DNA of 64,000 bases. Source: Streptomyces sp. NBC_01283. GTDB lineage: Bacteria; Actinomycetota; Actinomycetes; Streptomycetales; Streptomycetaceae. The position numbers and the translations under genes were made by a program. The stretch is from NCBI RefSeq assembly GCF_041435335.1, contig NZ_CP108430.1:558001-622000 (forward strand). Reading direction: 5' to 3'. Every line of letters begins with the position of its first letter. The first letter of the stretch is position 1. This document shows positions 31,432 through 41,556 of this stretch, one piece after another. Below the pieces are notes generated by a model. That model saw only the letters and a list, made by a program, of their open reading frames with translations, did not search any database and had not been told where the DNA came from.

Positions 31432-32319
31432 TCAGCTGGGCAATGCGGCGCCGTCCAACTGCGTCTGTTCCTCCTCGCTCAGCTTGAGATCGGCTGCCTT
31501 GGCAGAGTCCTGGATCGATACCGGGCGGCTGGCTCCCGGTACGGGGATCACTGCCGGGGAGCGGGTCAACAGCCAGGCCAGGGCGATCTGTTGGGGACTG
31601 ACGCCACGCTCGGCCGCGATGCGATGGAAGGCGGTGTCCGCGACTTGCCGGCCGGAGGGGCCGCCGAGGGAGCTTCGGGAGATGCCGCCCAGTGGGCTCC
31701 AGGGCAGGAAGGCCAGCCCCAGCTGTGAGCTCAGCCGCAGCTCGGGTTCACTGTCGCGAACCGCGGGCGAGTACTGATTCTGTACGGAGACGAGGCCGTC
31801 GCCGAGGATCGCGTGGGCTTCGCGGATCTGGTCCGTGGTGACGTTGGAGATCCCGGCGGAACGGATGGTGCCGGCGTCGAGCAGGTCGCGTAGCGCGCCG
31901 ACGGAATCCGACCAGGGCACGGTTGGGTCCGGCTTGTGGAGCTGGTAGAGGCCGATGGTCTCCGTCCCCAGGCGCTTGAGGGAAGCCTCGGCTGCGCGCT
32001 TGAGGTGGGCGGCAGTGGCGGTGACGGTCCAGGTGCCGTCGCCGGGGCGGCCGCGTCCGCCCTTGGTGGCGACGAGCAGGCGGGAGGTGTCGCCGCCGTA
32101 GCGGGCCAGGGCGCGGGCGATGAGGAGTTCGTTGTGGCCGACCTCATCGGCGTGCCACTGGTAGCTGTCAGCGGTGTCGATGAGCGTGACCCCGGCGTCC
32201 AGGGCCGCGTGGAGGGTGGCCATCGCCCGCTCTTGGTCCGGGCGGTGCTCGATGGACAGTGGCATGGCGCCCAGGCCGATGGCGCTCACGGGGGTGTCTC
32301 CGATGGTGCGGTACTGCAT
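31432..32319 (-). CDS. Aldo/keto reductase
   Basis: 295 residues from ATG 32319; GAGGAG of its ribosome site overlaps the TGA of the upstream epimerase-like gene. It is a (beta/alpha)8 NADPH-dependent reductase with catalytic Asp48 and Tyr53 in IDTADSY, Lys86 in VATKGG and His near LYQLHKPD, then AGISNVTTDQIRE and VSVQNQYSP, and an NADPH site IPVPGASRPVS. Second gene of a two-gene operon with the NAD-dependent epimerase/dehydratase-like gene. Confidence 0.92.
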   Translation of the reverse strand: MQYRTIGDTPVSAIGLGAMPLSIEHRPDQERAMATLHAALDAGVTLIDTADSYQWHADEVGHNELLIARALARYGGDTSRLLVATKGGRGRPGDGTWTVTATAAHLKRAAEASLKRLGTETIGLYQLHKPDPTVPWSDSVGALRDLLDAGTIRSAGISNVTTDQIREAHAILGDGLVSVQNQYSPAVRDSEPELRLSSQLGLAFLPWSPLGGISRSSLGGPSGRQVADTAFHRIAAERGVSPQQIALAWLLTRSPAVIPVPGASRPVSIQDSAKAADLKLSEEEQTQLDGAALPS

Positions 32320-32331
32320 GGTGGATGCTCC

Positions 32332-33294
32332 TCAGGTGGCGGGGGCTTCGGAGGTGTCGAGAGCTGCGGTGACGGCGCCGGGGAGCCAGTCGGTGGTGTG
32401 GGAGAAGGCGAAGCCCAGCTTCTTCGCGCGGGAGTTGCCCATGGCGTAGTGGCGGTCGAAGGAGAACGGCGAAGCCGGCTCCCCCTCGGCGATGAGGCGG
32501 TATAGGGGCTCCCGGCCGATCTGTGCGGCGATCACAGCGCTCAGGTCGCGGGCGTCGAGCGGGCCGTCGGAGCAGGCGTTGAGCGGGCCGGTGAAGTCGG
32601 TGGCCGTGGCCGCCCATGCCAGCAGCTCCGCCAGCTCCTCGTAGTGGATGAAGACCGTGGGCAGCGCCTCGGCGTGCACCCGGATCTGCGTGCCGTGGAT
32701 GATGTGCTCGATGTAGTGCGCCAGTCGGCCGGTGAACTCCTGGGAGCCGCCGCCGAGGACGTGGGCGCTGCGTACGGCGGCGAAGTCGAATCCTTGGTGT
32801 TCGTGGCCGAGCACTTGGTGTTGCGCGAAGACGGCCTCCGCCTGGCGCTTGCCCTCGGCGTAATGCGCTTCCAGGTACGCCGCGTTGTGCCAGGGCAGGT
32901 CCGTCCGCACCAGCCACGTGGCCGGGTCCACCGTCTCCTCCGGCACCGGTGTCCCCGGCGGGAGGGCGGGAAGTGCGGCGGTTGCCGGATCGTAGACCTC
33001 GATCGTGGAGGTCATGACGTACCGCCGGGTGCGACCGCTGAAGGCGCGGGCGGCGATCGCGGCCTGCACCGGGGTGTAGCAGACCTGGTCGACGACCACG
33101 TCGAAGCTGCGGGAGCCCAACGCGGCGATCAGGACTGCCTCGTCATCGCGGTCGACGACGAGGTGTTCGACCCCGGCCGGCGGCGGCGTGGAGCCGCGAT
33201 TGATCACAGTGACCTGGTGGCCCGCCGCACGCAGACGCTGTACCAGGAGTTTGCCGAAGTAGCGGCTTCCGCCGATGACGCAGATCTTTTGCAT
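32332..33294 (-). CDS. NAD-dependent epimerase/dehydratase family protein
   Basis: 320 residues from ATG 33294 (MQKICVIGGSRYFGKLLVQR). The extended SDR start GGSRYFG binds the cofactor, VINRG follows as the adenine-ribose loop, and DVVVDQVCY, VMTSTIEVYDP and YAEGKRQAEA (Tyr-xxx-Lys) form the active site. VRSAHVLGGG and RDLSAVIAAQIGREP resemble the isoflavone-reductase/NmrA-like and CSP41-like subfamilies. The product is likely an NAD(P)-dependent oxidoreductase or sugar-nucleotide epimerase. It is first in the operon with the aldo/keto reductase and divergent from a LysR regulator. Confidence 0.88.
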   Translation of the reverse strand: MQKICVIGGSRYFGKLLVQRLRAAGHQVTVINRGSTPPPAGVEHLVVDRDDEAVLIAALGSRSFDVVVDQVCYTPVQAAIAARAFSGRTRRYVMTSTIEVYDPATAALPALPPGTPVPEETVDPATWLVRTDLPWHNAAYLEAHYAEGKRQAEAVFAQHQVLGHEHQGFDFAAVRSAHVLGGGSQEFTGRLAHYIEHIIHGTQIRVHAEALPTVFIHYEELAELLAWAATATDFTGPLNACSDGPLDARDLSAVIAAQIGREPLYRLIAEGEPASPFSFDRHYAMGNSRAKKLGFAFSHTTDWLPGAVTAALDTSEAPAT

Positions 33295-33365
33295 GCGCCC
33301 CAGCCTGAACACTTAGGGTCGACAGCAGAACTACCCACCTACTGGATACGTGTTAAGGAAAACTG

Positions 33366-34319
33366 TTGATAGATGTCCAGCGGCTCCGTGTGCTGCGGAC
33401 CGTGGCCGAACACGGCAGCTTCAACCGGGCGGCAGCGGCCCTCCACCTCACCCCTTCCGCTGTCTCGCAGCACATCGCCGCACTCGAGCGCAGCCTCGGC
33501 GCCCAGATCGTCGCGCGCAGCACCCGCGGGGTCACCCTCACCCCGGCCGGGCGGATCATGGTCGGGGCCGCCGAATCGGTCGCCGCGGAGCTCGTGCACG
33601 CCAAGCAGCAGGTCGACCAGCTCGGCAGCGGTCTCACCCAGCTCACCATCGCCACCTTCACCAGCGGAGGCAGACTCCTGCTGCCCGGCGCGCTCGCCCA
33701 CCTCACCGCCGCCCACCCCGACACCGTGGTCCACGTCAGGGAGGCCGAGCCCGAACACAGCCTGCCGCTGGTCCGCCAAGGTGCCGTGGATGTCGCCCTC
33801 GCCTACCACTTCGACGGCCCGCTGCCCGGTCAGCTCGGCCCGAGCTCCAGCCTGGCGTGGACGGCACTCATCGAAGACCCCCTGCATGTCGTCCTGCCCG
33901 ACGTCCACCCCCTGGCCGGCCGCGAGGCGCTCGACATCGCCGAACTGGCCGCCGAGCCATGGGTGCTGGGCTGTCTGAAGACCGAGGCATATCTGCGCCG
34001 CTACGCCGAGCGCGCCGGCTTCGAGCCGGACGTGCGCAGCACGACGACCGACTACTTCTTCGCCCGCTCGCTCGTCGCCGCGGGCCTGGGGGTCTCACTG
34101 ATCCCCTCCATCGCACAGACCCCACAGGTCGCAGGCGTACGCACCATCCCGATCTCTCCGCCAACTCCTGTACGGCACATCGGCGTTGCCACCATCCTGC
34201 GCCGCGATCACCCCCAGGTCATGACACTGGTTCAGGCCCTCCGGGGAGAGGTGGCGGCGCTCGACGCCAAGACGTGGGCCACACAGCCGATCCAGCCCCG
34301 TTCATATGTACGTGACTGA
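33366..34319 (+). CDS. LysR family transcriptional regulator
   Basis: 317 residues from TTG 33366, behind AAGGA at 6 bases. The N-terminal winged helix is typical: VQRLRVLRTVAEHGSFNRAA, AALHLTPSAVSQHIAALERS and RSTRGVTLTPAGRIMVGAAE. The C-terminal two-lobe effector domain follows (LTIATFTSGGRLLLPGALAH; VVLPDVHPLAGR). It is divergent from the epimerase/aldo-keto reductase operon with 72 bases between starts, so it very probably controls that operon. Confidence 0.93.
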   Translation: MIDVQRLRVLRTVAEHGSFNRAAAALHLTPSAVSQHIAALERSLGAQIVARSTRGVTLTPAGRIMVGAAESVAAELVHAKQQVDQLGSGLTQLTIATFTSGGRLLLPGALAHLTAAHPDTVVHVREAEPEHSLPLVRQGAVDVALAYHFDGPLPGQLGPSSSLAWTALIEDPLHVVLPDVHPLAGREALDIAELAAEPWVLGCLKTEAYLRRYAERAGFEPDVRSTTTDYFFARSLVAAGLGVSLIPSIAQTPQVAGVRTIPISPPTPVRHIGVATILRRDHPQVMTLVQALRGEVAALDAKTWATQPIQPRSYVRD

Positions 34320-34503
34320 GGACCTCCCTAGTGGTCCATACGTGGCTCAGGAGGCCCCCGAAAGGACGCCAGCAACGTCCGGCGTGTTCATCCGTGTACG
34401 CGGGGTACCGGATGCGCCGGTGCGCCGCCACTTTGTCTACTCCGCCCTGCTGGGAACAGGGGTGTCCGTGCGCACTCAGGCGCACGTATGACAAGGTCGT
34501 AAA

Positions 34504-34974
34504 ATGTTTCCCAACGACAACAGTGTTGAACTCTCCCCGCACGAACGGGTCGCCGTGGTCGCACTGCGCCACGAGATCGACCTCCAGGACGCGCACACCG
34601 TCACCGAAGTCTTCCACCGCGCCCGCAGCCACAGCGAGACCGACGCCACCTTGCTCGATCTCTCCATGCTCACCTTCGCGGACAGCACTCTGCTCGGCCT
34701 GATCCTGCAGGCGCGCATCGACCACGAGCAGGAACAACGCCCCTTCGTCCTGGCCGGGCCCCTCCACAGCGCCGTCCAACGCCTGCTCGAGCTCACCGGT
34801 GTCACCGGCTTCCTGCCCCTGGCGGACACCCGCGAAGAGGGGATGCGGAAACTCCGCGCGCTCCTCGACGCCGGGGCCGGCGCCGAGCTTCCTCCCTCTC
34901 CCCCTGGCAGGCAGACGGCTACGGACCCCGCGTCAGATCCGTCGCCACCGTCGGCGTCGGCGTCGGCGTCCTGA
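34504..34974 (+). CDS. STAS domain anti-sigma factor antagonist with disordered C terminus
   Basis: 156 residues from ATG 34504 with AAGG upstream. STAS core: RVAVVALRHEIDLQDAHTVT, DATLLDLSMLTFADSTLLGL (the SpoIIAA-like phospho-Ser region, ADS) and GPLHSAVQRLLELTGVTGFL. The last 40 residues are Pro/Ser/Ala-rich. It would be controlled by an RsbW-like kinase. Monocistronic, 217 bases upstream of gdhA. Confidence 0.85.
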   Translation: MFPNDNSVELSPHERVAVVALRHEIDLQDAHTVTEVFHRARSHSETDATLLDLSMLTFADSTLLGLILQARIDHEQEQRPFVLAGPLHSAVQRLLELTGVTGFLPLADTREEGMRKLRALLDAGAGAELPPSPPGRQTATDPASDPSPPSASASAS

Positions 34975-35051
34975 CGTGGACCACCACATGCCTGCCGTGA
35001 TCCTGGTCTCGCATGGTGGTCGAACCCTGGACTCGGGTGCTGGTCAGTGTG

Positions 35052-35067
35052 TTTACATGCGCGTAAC
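35052..35067. promoter_or_regulatory. Possible GlnR box upstream of gdhA
   Basis: TTTAC at 35052-35056 and GTAAC at 35063-35067 are exactly 6 bases apart, matching the gTnAC-n6-GaAAC half-site pair of the nitrogen regulator GlnR in Streptomyces, about 125 bases before the gdhA start. gdhA is a known GlnR target in the genus. Only one pair of half-sites is seen, so the match is suggestive. Confidence 0.4.
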
Positions 35068-35073
35068 GCTTGA

Positions 35074-36546
<1,473 letters not shown>

Positions 36547-36940
36547 ACCAAACCACCGACCGCGGCGTGATGGCGGGTCCGAAGCACGACCCCGCTCACC
36601 ATCACGCTGCGGGCCCGGACGCCACTGCTACGGCCCGGGGCACGGCATCAGCCCGCGCCCCGGGCCTCTTCGTGTCCCCAACTCGGCGAGGGGTGGGAGA
36701 TCCTGTGTCGGTGAGGACTGGCACTTCGGGGCGAATGGCGCATCGGCCTGGACCCGAAGATGCAGGCCGTGCGCAGGCTCGCCCGGACGTACGGCACCCA
36801 ACTGCTCGCCGCCGACGGCATGTTCGCCGAGCCCGGGGCGGCCTGGCTGCGCCGCTTGCGTCACAGCGGTACGCCCCTTCGTTCAGCCACTCGGGCACAG
36901 GCAGCCCTCGGGCACGGGTCCGCCGCACCGCCGCACCGCC
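36547..36940. other. Intergenic region between gdhA and the acetyltransferase remnant
   Basis: Apart from the hairpin, about 390 bases hold no supported gene. A plus-strand frame near 36760-36862 reads LARTYGTQLLAADGMFAEPG, which looks coding-like but is not recognised, and is out of frame with the acetyltransferase remnant. It could be another decayed fragment. Confidence 0.35.
36632..36666 (+). terminator. Hairpin terminator of gdhA
   Basis: GGCCCGGGGC (36632-36641) pairs perfectly with GCCCCGGGCC (36657-36666) around a 15-base loop, followed by TCTTCGT. It lies 85 bases past the gdhA stop. The stem is seen directly; the terminator role is inferred. Confidence 0.6.
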
Positions 36941-37327
36941 GGGTTCGGCAGCGACGTCCATATCGGCGACGGCTTCTTCGGGAACGTGAACCTCACGTTC
37001 GTCGACGACGTGGACATCCGCAAAGGCAACGACGTCATGATCGCGCCCGGCGTGACACTGACGACGACGGGACATCCGGTGCATCCTTCGCGACGTGCCG
37101 ACTTCGGACGGTTCTCGGAACCGATCGTGATCGAGGACAAGGTGTGGATCGGTGCCAACGCGGTCGTCCTGCCCGGCGTTCGCATCGGGTACGGGTCGGT
37201 CATCAGCGCCGGAAGCGTCGTCAGTCGCAGCATTCCCCCGATGACCGTCACGGTCGGAGCCCCTTGCCGAGTGGTCCGCCCCATCACGGACGAGGACCTC
37301 ACCACACGTACCGCCGAGCATGGGTAA
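36941..37327 (+). pseudogene. Maltose/galactoside O-acetyltransferase remnant, N terminus lost
   Basis: From 36941 the frame reads GFGSDVHIGDGFFGNVNLTF, VDDVDIRKGNDVMIAPGVTL, TTTGHPVHPSRRADFGRFSE, PIVIEDKVWIGANAVVLPGV and then GAPCRVVRPITDEDL: the full left-handed beta-helix and C-terminal part of maltose O-acetyltransferases, with the catalytic His in GHPVHP. The N-terminal 60-70 residues (usual Mac domain) are absent; codons upstream stay open but do not match. GTG 36986 could start a 113-residue product lacking two helix turns. Most likely a pseudogene. Confidence 0.6.
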
Positions 37328-37355
37328 CGCTGTGGCCGAGCTTTTCGTACATGTC

Positions 37356-38396
37356 CTACGTCTCCCGGAGGCGGTCCGTCGCCGCCTTCGTCCTCTCGTC
37401 GGCCTGAGGGTCGGCGACGTGCCTGGGTGACAGTTCGGGCGGGGTCTCCCCCGCGGCCAGGTGCTCCAGTACCTCCGCGAGCTCCCGGCAGGCACTCTGC
37501 ACCGACCGTCGGGTGGCGCGCTGTTCGGCGACCATGGCGGACAACAAGAGCGCCGTCAGCGCGGTGGCACCGTTGAACGCCTGGAGTTTGGTCATGATCT
37601 CGATGGCCGACAGATGGAGGAAGGCGCCCTGCTGCGTGTTCGCCGCGCGGGTGGTCATCACGGACGCGAACAGCGCGCACAACATGCTCCCGGCCAGTTG
37701 AAAGCGCAACGCCACCCAGATGAGCAGCGGGAAGACGAGGAAAAGCAGGCTCAATTCGCTGACCACGGCCAGAGGTACGACGATCACGGCCGCGAGGCCC
37801 AGGAACAGCATCTCCTTCCAGCGCCTCAGCCGCAGGGGCCCCGTGGCTCCCACCAGTACGAGCAGGAGCGGAGTGACGAGCAGGACGCCCATCGCATCGC
37901 CCACCCACCAGGCCAGCCACACGGACCAGAACTCCCCCTTCGCCAGCCCACCGGTCAGCACCTGCAGCCCGACCCCCGCCGTGGCACTGATCAGCATGGC
38001 GCCGAGCCCGCCGAGGAAGACCAGGGCGAGACCGTCCCGCAGACGTGAGATGCCGACCCGGAAACCGACCCGCCGCAGCATGAGATAGGCGCAGACCGGG
38101 GCGAGGGTGTTGCCCGCCACCGTGATGAGTGTGGGGAGCTGCGGAGTGGTGAGGGAGGCGATGACGAGGAAGGACCCGACGGCGATACCGGGCCAGACCG
38201 ACATTCCGTAGACGAGCAGTGCGGCGACGGCGAGGCCGGTGGGCGGCCAAATGGGTGTGACGATGACTCCCTCGACCGTGAGCCGGCCCAGCAGGCCCAG
38301 ACGCCCGGCCACGTAATAGCAGGCGGCCACGGCCAGTGTCTTGAGCACTACCTCCAAGGACAGCCGGAACCGACGAGTCACCAACACAGCAGCCAT
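37356..38396 (-). CDS. Stand-alone MASE1-type membrane sensor
   Basis: 346 residues from ATG 38396 with eight or so predicted membrane helices. MASE1 hallmarks: ACYYVAGRLGLLGRLTVEGV, VTPIWPPTGLAVAALLVYG, WPGIAVGSFLVIASLTTPQL and FWSVWLAWWVGDAMGVLLVT. After the last helix (AFNGATALTALLLSAMVAEQ) only a short helical tail of about 60 residues remains, with no kinase, GGDEF or phosphatase domain. MASE1 is normally fused to output domains. The SpoIIE-type phosphatase gene lies 87 bases upstream on the same strand and may be its output partner. Confidence 0.82.
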   Translation of the reverse strand: MAAVLVTRRFRLSLEVVLKTLAVAACYYVAGRLGLLGRLTVEGVIVTPIWPPTGLAVAALLVYGMSVWPGIAVGSFLVIASLTTPQLPTLITVAGNTLAPVCAYLMLRRVGFRVGISRLRDGLALVFLGGLGAMLISATAGVGLQVLTGGLAKGEFWSVWLAWWVGDAMGVLLVTPLLLVLVGATGPLRLRRWKEMLFLGLAAVIVVPLAVVSELSLLFLVFPLLIWVALRFQLAGSMLCALFASVMTTRAANTQQGAFLHLSAIEIMTKLQAFNGATALTALLLSAMVAEQRATRRSVQSACRELAEVLEHLAAGETPPELSPRHVADPQADERTKAATDRLRET

Positions 38397-38483
38397 CAGA
38401 CACCGAGCGGGCCACTTCGGCCATGCGAGGGCCTCCGTCCGCGCCCCTGTCGGCCCCTCTCGGGCTCGGGAATCCGGTGGGCA

Positions 38484-39311
38484 TCACCCCAGCGCGCCGC
38501 CGTCGTGGCCGACGACGAGGACGGCGGCGTCGTCCTCATGCCCCACCGTGTCCGCCAACCGCATGACACCGCTTACGAGAGTGTTGATGCCAAGCCCGGC
38601 AGCGGTGGTGATCTCGGCGAGCCGCATCACCCGGCTCAGGCCTTCGTCGAGGCTCAGCGACGGTCCCTCCACCACGCCGTCGGTCAGCAGCACGACGACA
38701 CCATCCGTGGTGAGCCGGTGGCACACCACGGGATACTCGGCGCCTTCGAGCACGCCGAGCGGGGGGCCGCACTCTCCTTCGTCGACACCGGAGCGGCCGT
38801 CGGCCGTGGCCCAGATGTGGGGGATGTGGCCGGCCCGAGCGCACTCCAGGACGCCGCTGGCCGGATCGAGCCGGAGAAAGGTGCACGTCGCGAAGAGGTC
38901 CTCGCCCAGGGAGACCAGGAGATCGTTGGTACGAGCGAGCAGTTCCCCCGGGTCGCCCGTGACGGAGGCCAGCGCACGCAGGCCGACACGGACCTGCCCC
39001 ATGAACGCCGCGGCCTTGATGTTGTGCCCCTGTACATCTCCGATGGACAGGCCGATACGGCCGTCCGGCATGGTGAAGGCGTCGTACCAGTCCCCGCCGA
39101 CGTTGAGCCCGTGATTGGCGGGCATGTAGCCCACGGCCAGCCTGACGCCCGGAGGGTGCGGAAGGTCGTGAGGCAGCATGCCGCGCTGCAGGGCCACCGC
39201 CAGCTCGACCCGGGAGCGCTGCATCTCCGCGAGCTCCCGTGCCCGGGCAGTCAGCGCCCCGAGCCTGGCAAGCAGCTCGTCACCGTCGTCCGCCGCCTGC
39301 GAACGGAACAT
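38484..39311 (-). CDS. PP2C-type SpoIIE phosphatase
   Basis: 275 residues from ATG 39311 (MFRSQAADDGDELLARLGAL). After a short coiled coil comes the SpoIIE/RsbU PPM domain: VELAVALQRGMLPHDLPHPP, GGDWYDAFTMPDGRIGLSIG (metal-binding Asp), DVQGHNIKAAAFMGQVRVGL, LRLDPASGVLECARAGHIPH, VVLLTDGVVE and EDDAAVLVV. It dephosphorylates STAS antagonists to free sigma factors. It has no PAS or GAF sensor of its own, and the neighbouring MASE1 protein, downstream in the same direction, is a plausible sensor partner. Confidence 0.9.
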   Translation of the reverse strand: MFRSQAADDGDELLARLGALTARARELAEMQRSRVELAVALQRGMLPHDLPHPPGVRLAVGYMPANHGLNVGGDWYDAFTMPDGRIGLSIGDVQGHNIKAAAFMGQVRVGLRALASVTGDPGELLARTNDLLVSLGEDLFATCTFLRLDPASGVLECARAGHIPHIWATADGRSGVDEGECGPPLGVLEGAEYPVVCHRLTTDGVVVLLTDGVVEGPSLSLDEGLSRVMRLAEITTAAGLGINTLVSGVMRLADTVGHEDDAAVLVVGHDGGALG

Positions 39312-39585
39312 TGGTCGCCCCGGTTCCGCGAGAGCACCTCGCGTCAGTTCAGCTCTCTTCCGCCACGTGCACCACTGGCATGACCTCGCGATCAACTTTG
39401 CCCGCAGATGACGGCGATCGCACCCTGGGTGCCGAAGACGCCCCCAGCGGTCCGGCAGGAGGCACAGAGCCGTACGGAGCTGAACGGTTTCCCCGCCATC
39501 CGCGGCTCCGCATCGGTACCGTGCCGGACAAGCGAGGTGCTGGGGCCTCGGCCGGGTGGGGCACGCAACGGCGACGGGGGCCTGA

Positions 39586-39885
39586 GTGAGACAGCGCATC
39601 AGCAGGACATGGTGGATCGAACTTGCCGTGTACCTGGCCCTCGGAGTACTGGCTGCGACGGCCCTGTGCCTGGCTGCCTCAGCTCTCCTGCTGGGCCTCC
39701 CCCATGGTTGGCACGCAGGGACGACCTGGGTGCACATCGAGCACCGCTTCATCTGGCTGACCAGCCGGCTCGTGCCGGCTTCGGTAGCGGCGTACCTCCT
39801 CGTGCGTCTGCGGCGTCGTGTGATGGAGCACCTGACGCGGAACAGCGCACTCACCTCGCCTCGCTACCGCGGTCAGCACCGGTGA
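39586..39885 (+). CDS. Small membrane protein of unknown function
   Basis: 99 residues from GTG 39586 (MRQRISRTWWIELAVYLALG) after GGGGGCCTGA. Two membrane helices: WIELAVYLALGVLAATALCL plus AASALLLGLP, and VPASVAAYLLVRLRRRV; basic C-terminal tail (MEHLTRNSALTSPRYRGQHR). It is divergent from the SpoIIE gene and convergent with the hydrolase gene. No family is recognised. Confidence 0.6.
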   Translation: MRQRISRTWWIELAVYLALGVLAATALCLAASALLLGLPHGWHAGTTWVHIEHRFIWLTSRLVPASVAAYLLVRLRRRVMEHLTRNSALTSPRYRGQHR

Positions 39886-39937
39886 ACCGCCTCGGCATCC
39901 TCGACGCCGCAGGTGACGGCAGTCGCACCCCACCACG

Positions 39938-40621
39938 TCAGCTCTTGGCTGCACCGGCCACGATGTCGGCGAGCACCACAGGGTGGCTGAGCGCGACGCA
40001 GTGGCTCGCGGCGATCTCGTCCGGGACCACTCCAAGACGTTCCAGCGCGAGCCGGCGCAGGAAACCGGGAGGAAAGAAGCGGTCCTGGGTGCACAGCACG
40101 AACCTGGTCGGCACCGCCGGCCAGGCATCGAGCGGCCACGGCTGGGCTGACGCCGCCGACGACGGGTGAGCCCGTTCCCTGCTCATCGCCTCCGCGGCAA
40201 GCGCGCGGGGCACGTCGTGGTAGAACCCCACGTAAGGATCGTCGCTGCCCGTGAGCCCGCCGTCCCGGGCGGCCTGGCTTCGCACGGCCTCGGCGTAGCC
40301 GGTGTTGCTCCACCACTGGTCCGGTGATTCGCCGGGCGCCGGGACCATCCCGGCGACCAGGATCAGCTCCTCGACCCGACGGCGGGCCGCGACCAGGGGC
40401 GCGGTGAACGCGCCGAACGACTGGCCCACGACCACAAGATCGTGGCGGTCGCCGACTGCCTCGACCACTGCGTCGGCATAGTCGTCCAGCGTCAGTGAGT
40501 CATCGTCACCCGGAAGATCGGGAGCCACCACGTCGTGCCCACGCGCCCGAAGCTCCGCCTCGACCAGATGCCAGTACCAGCCGACGTCACCGGCACCGTG
40601 GACCAACACGAACGTAGTCAT
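39938..40621 (-). CDS. Alpha/beta hydrolase
   Basis: 227 residues from ATG 40621, with GGAG about 7 bases upstream. Fold marks: TTFVLVHGAGDVGWYWHLVE (oxyanion), HDLVVVGQSFGAFTAPLVAA where the nucleophile elbow is GQSFG, LCTQDRFFPPGFLRRLAL (acid) and SHCVALSHPVVLADIV with the catalytic His. The elbow GQSFG departs slightly from GxSxG in general form but keeps it. Substrate unknown. It follows the lipoprotein gene on the same strand by 50 bases, possibly in operon. Confidence 0.88.
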   Translation of the reverse strand: MTTFVLVHGAGDVGWYWHLVEAELRARGHDVVAPDLPGDDDSLTLDDYADAVVEAVGDRHDLVVVGQSFGAFTAPLVAARRRVEELILVAGMVPAPGESPDQWWSNTGYAEAVRSQAARDGGLTGSDDPYVGFYHDVPRALAAEAMSRERAHPSSAASAQPWPLDAWPAVPTRFVLCTQDRFFPPGFLRRLALERLGVVPDEIAASHCVALSHPVVLADIVAGAAKS

Positions 40622-40671
40622 TGCAAGGCTCCGCTTCTCGGCACCACCACCGGCCGACGGCAACTGGATGT

Positions 40672-41556
40672 TCAGGCGTTCCGCTCGCCCTGTTTGATGG
40701 CCTTGTTCGTCATGTCCACCGTGTCGGCGGGCTCAGGTGCCTTCACTGTGACGTCGGTGCCGAAGTCGCTGAAGTTCATCACGACCTCCGCTTTGACCTT
40801 CTCGGCAGACGTCTTTGATGTGCTGCCTCCAGCTGCCTTCCCCGGCATGGACATCTTGAGCTGCTGGCGCCTCATCAGACCCTTACCGTCGATCCACAGG
40901 TCCATCGGGACCGTGTCGCCGAGCTGCTGACGGAGATTCTTCTGCTGCTCGGGGCTGCCCTTGGCCAGCTTCCTCACATCGACCGCGACCCGGTAGTGCG
41001 TGGTCTTCACGCCGCCGACCTGCTCTTGTCCGACCTTCTTCACGTCTTTCTCGGACAGCGACTTGGAGTAGGCGAATGAGTCCGCGGGATCGCTGACCTG
41101 ATTTCCGCCCGGCCCTCCCGCCGCCTGGAGCCGGTCAAGGTCGATCTTCATCCATGCTTTGCCTCCAGGCAGTCCCCCGCTCCCCTTGGGGGGCTTCTGG
41201 TGCAGCACCTTGTCCACGATCCGCTGCTCGATCCGCTGGCCTTCCTGCCCCAGCTCGATCCGACTCGTACCGTCCCCGAAGTCCATCACGCCCGAGCCCT
41301 TGATGGTTTCGCTGCGGCCGCCGGAAGTGGCGGTCGTCTCCAGCTTCCCCTGGGCCGAACCAGCCTTCGACGTCTTGGCGTTCGTCGCCTGGACCACCTG
41401 CGCCGCAGACTGCGGGCTGCCCTCACCCCCCGACCGCGCCGCCCGATCGCCACCGTCACCGTCATCGGAACCGCAGCCCGTCAACGCGGTGGCCCCCAGC
41501 AGACCGGCCGAGCCAAGCAGCGCCAGGCGGAACGTGCGGGACTTTGCGCTGATCAT
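40672..41556 (-). CDS. LppX/LprAFG-like lipoprotein
   Basis: 294 residues from ATG 41556 (MISAKSRTFRLALLGSAGLL) with GAGGAG 8 bases upstream. The signal peptide ends in lipobox LTGC (ATALTGCGSD), so the mature protein is lipid-anchored. The long half-barrel domain fits LppX_LprAFG-like proteins: VQATNAKTSKAGSAQGKLET, GSGVMDFGDGTSRIELGQEG, KAWMKIDLDRLQAAGG and PMDLWIDGKGLMRRQQLKMS. Such proteins may carry lipids across the envelope. Probably the first gene of an operon with the hydrolase. Confidence 0.85.
   Translation of the reverse strand: MISAKSRTFRLALLGSAGLLGATALTGCGSDDGDGGDRAARSGGEGSPQSAAQVVQATNAKTSKAGSAQGKLETTATSGGRSETIKGSGVMDFGDGTSRIELGQEGQRIEQRIVDKVLHQKPPKGSGGLPGGKAWMKIDLDRLQAAGGPGGNQVSDPADSFAYSKSLSEKDVKKVGQEQVGGVKTTHYRVAVDVRKLAKGSPEQQKNLRQQLGDTVPMDLWIDGKGLMRRQQLKMSMPGKAAGGSTSKTSAEKVKAEVVMNFSDFGTDVTVKAPEPADTVDMTNKAIKQGERNA

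Noticed and set aside
36760..36900. A possible transposase fragment (LARTYGTQLLAADGMFAEPG)
   Set aside because: No DDE motif, no terminal inverted repeats and no target duplication; the sequence is not recognisable.
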